Shown here: positions 62,155 through 64,000 of the stretch, piece by piece
Layout: every line of letters starts with the position of its first letter
How positions within the stretch are numbered: position 1 is the stretch's first letter
Assembly: GCA_018881555.1 (NCBI GenBank)
Contig: JACAXG010000070.1
Coordinates: 4,287,616-4,351,615, forward strand
Length of the DNA: 64,000 nt
Source of the DNA: Amblyornis subalaris
Taxonomy: Eukaryota; Chordata; Aves; Passeriformes; Ptilonorhynchidae
Reading direction: 5' to 3'
The notes under the pieces: model-generated
What the model saw: only the letters and a program-made list of their open reading frames with translations
What the model was told of the DNA's origin: nothing
Databases searched by the model: none
Program-made: the position numbers and the translations under genes

Positions 62155-62487
62155 GTGAACATTGCAGTACTTTCTGGTGTAGCACTTCTCATATTTTCCC
62201 ATTTTTTATTGCCCGTTTGTCTGGGAGCTTTTAGCAAGTTTAAAAATCAAAATAAAAATTCCTATGTAATTCACATTTGGCGAAAGGCCACACTGTGGGA
62301 TTGCCGTGTTGTGAACTGCAAAACTCATCTGAGAGGATGCTTTGCTGGGAGAATAGGCTGCAGCGCAAGGTGGAGCCTGCCAGTGGTCGTGTTGACAGGT
62401 GTGTCAACATCTGCAACTATTTGTGCTAAACAGATGATACCAAGGTATTCCTGTGTTTTAATAACGAGAACTGTGAAAGTGGCCTGA
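62155..62487 (+). other. CpG- and cysteine-bearing open frame, not called as a gene
   Basis: A 110-codon frame begins at a GTG and has a hydrophobic start (VLSGVALLIFSHFLLPVCLG) followed by cysteine-rich sequence with pairs such as DCRVVNCK and GCFAGRIGC. About eight CpGs lie between 62280 and 62520. Donor-like strings occur at about 62398 (GACAG/gtgtgt) and 62443 (CCAAG/gtattc), but the upstream acceptors are poor. It could contain an exon of a secreted protein, or be chance. Confidence 0.18.
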
Positions 62488-64000
62488 ATCGATCCTGTCT
62501 GAATAAGACCTTCTCGTCTACACTTGGCTCAAAGACCCTATGCAAGCTGGTCTAACTTCTGAGTTGGATCTAACTTAGTAGGCTAGTTGACCTCTATGTG
62601 TCTCTCACAAACCAAATTACTCTGTGGTCCCGGAAGAAATATGGACAAGAAGCTCATGAAATGGCTCAGAGCACCCCAACTTTTCCCACTGATACTTTGG
62701 GCTTGGTACATAGTAATGCTGGTGTTCCACTGAAGTTTATAGAAGTCTTTTAAAAGTAACAGTAGGCATGTAGACAGCAATGAAAATGTTTATTCCTTAT
62801 AATTAGATGTTTCTGTTAAAAAATGGTTTGCATGCATTTAACCAAGAAGAAAGCAGTGAGCTTACAAGCTCATGCAGAGACTCACTGCACCGAGTTAAAA
62901 TCTCTAGTTAGTAAAGCTTCTGGGGATGCAACAGAGAGACACTTAAAGTTTATGGGTATGTAAGTTTAATATGTTCCTAACATCTGTACCTGTCTATCTA
63001 TGCAAGCACATATATTTACAGAGGTAGAGGGAAAACAGATATATATAGAGAGTGAAAGTAAATGTAAAATCCAACATGTGTCAATAGTTACTCCACAATA
63101 TACTTCCAGTACTTGCCTTTTAGATAATTTTGTGAGGCACTTACTAACATCTAGTGATTGGGAATATATTAGAACAGAAGATACTCAGTATAATCACAAA
63201 TGAAAGAGTCTACTGAATAGTACAGCCTAGGTAGAAGTGCTTATAATATAGGTCAGAAATTTTCAAGAAGACTATAAGTAATTTCCAAACACAAATAAAT
63301 AAGTCAATTTTTTATATGCCTTTTAAAAATCCCACCCCTGTCCTCTCCTGATTTATAGATTCTAAACATGCTGATTTTAGGTTTATCAATTTAACAGAAG
63401 ACATTGTATTTACAAGAAGGATATAATCATGTGTAAGCTTTCTAGACAATTTTAAACTTATGTAGCTCTCCTAATCTGTTTTCTGCTGAGGAGATAGTGT
63501 AATTAGTTTGTCCCTTTCAACTGCTTTCACAACATCCCACAGGATACATGGGCTAATTTCTTCCGTGTTGCTACAGAAAAAGTATTATCTTACAATATCT
63601 CCAGCTGAGATATTATGCCACAAATCCTTTTCNGAAGCTGAACTTCACAAGCATTCCCAGAGAGCTGCAGATAAAGAGAGCCATATTTGCAGGCATTAGC
63701 AAGAAGGAAATGAAACAGCACATACATACTACCGTAGGAAGTAATGTAAAATTAGTCACCAGTACGTCCCCCTGGAAAAAGGCTGATTGAATGCAGGTTC
63801 CCAGAAATTGAGTGCAGAAAAAGAATTAACAGGTATAATAGGATATGGTCTTTACGCACAGAACACAAAATTCAACCTCTGCTGAGGGTGAATCATTAAA
63901 GAGCAACTTATGCTTTAATTTGTCAATTTAAGAGGAGGATAGACAGGGGACAGACAAAATGCTGTCTATTTAAAGATTTAACAGCACTGCAGAACAAAGG
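62488..64000. other. Unassigned AT-rich DNA at the right end
   Basis: No gene, repeat family or convincing splice pair was seen. The few open frames are about 65 codons or shorter. Confidence 0.5.

Noticed and set aside
62280..62400. Similarity to the cysteine-rich TAFA chemokine-like exon
   Set aside because: Only loose residue patterns agree, the cysteine spacing differs, and an alignment would need frame changes.
1..64000. CRISPR arrays, bacterial operons, phage or plasmid functions
   Set aside because: No regularly spaced repeats, no dense gene packing, and clear avian CR1 and LTR elements show vertebrate nuclear DNA.

Overview
The window looks like avian nuclear DNA, probably from a songbird. 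It is AT-rich, has no dense or operon-like coding, and carries several decayed CR1 LINE 3' ends of the bird/reptile type. It also holds one well-preserved solo LTR with a six-base target duplication. Well over half of the sequence shows nothing recognisable. Isolated single N bases are scattered throughout, as in a draft assembly with uncertain positions masked. No prokaryotic, CRISPR, phage or plasmid features are present.

Layout. 1-5 kb: mostly unmarked, with one CpG-bearing exon-like block at 1420-1497 (+) that could be the last coding exon of a gene entering from the left, and two CR1 tails (+). 5-9.5 kb: featureless. 9.5-12 kb: the main repeat island, with possible LTR-derived DNA, a CR1 fragment (-) and the solo LTR at 11619-11962 (-). 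12-22.5 kb: one weak exon candidate and one CR1 tail (+). 22.57 kb: a compound microsatellite. 26.3-26.7 kb: a purine-rich tract followed by a perfect 16-bp hairpin. 31.8-32.6 kb: a second LTR-like block. 34.5-35.6 kb: two CR1 remnants (-). 36-51 kb: the part most likely to lie inside a protein-coding gene. It has exon-like blocks at 36449-36585, 45828-45877, 49760-49833 and 50829-51062, all on +, with mutually compatible reading phases. 51-64 kb: no confident gene, and one CpG- and cysteine-bearing open frame near 62.2-62.5 kb.

No gene product could be named. The exon calls rest on splice-site shape, open frame, codon appearance and retained CpGs. They have not been compared with any database. 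I found no evidence of a novel molecular system. The items most worth checking are the 36449-36585 exon, the four-exon chain built on it, and the 1420-1497 block.
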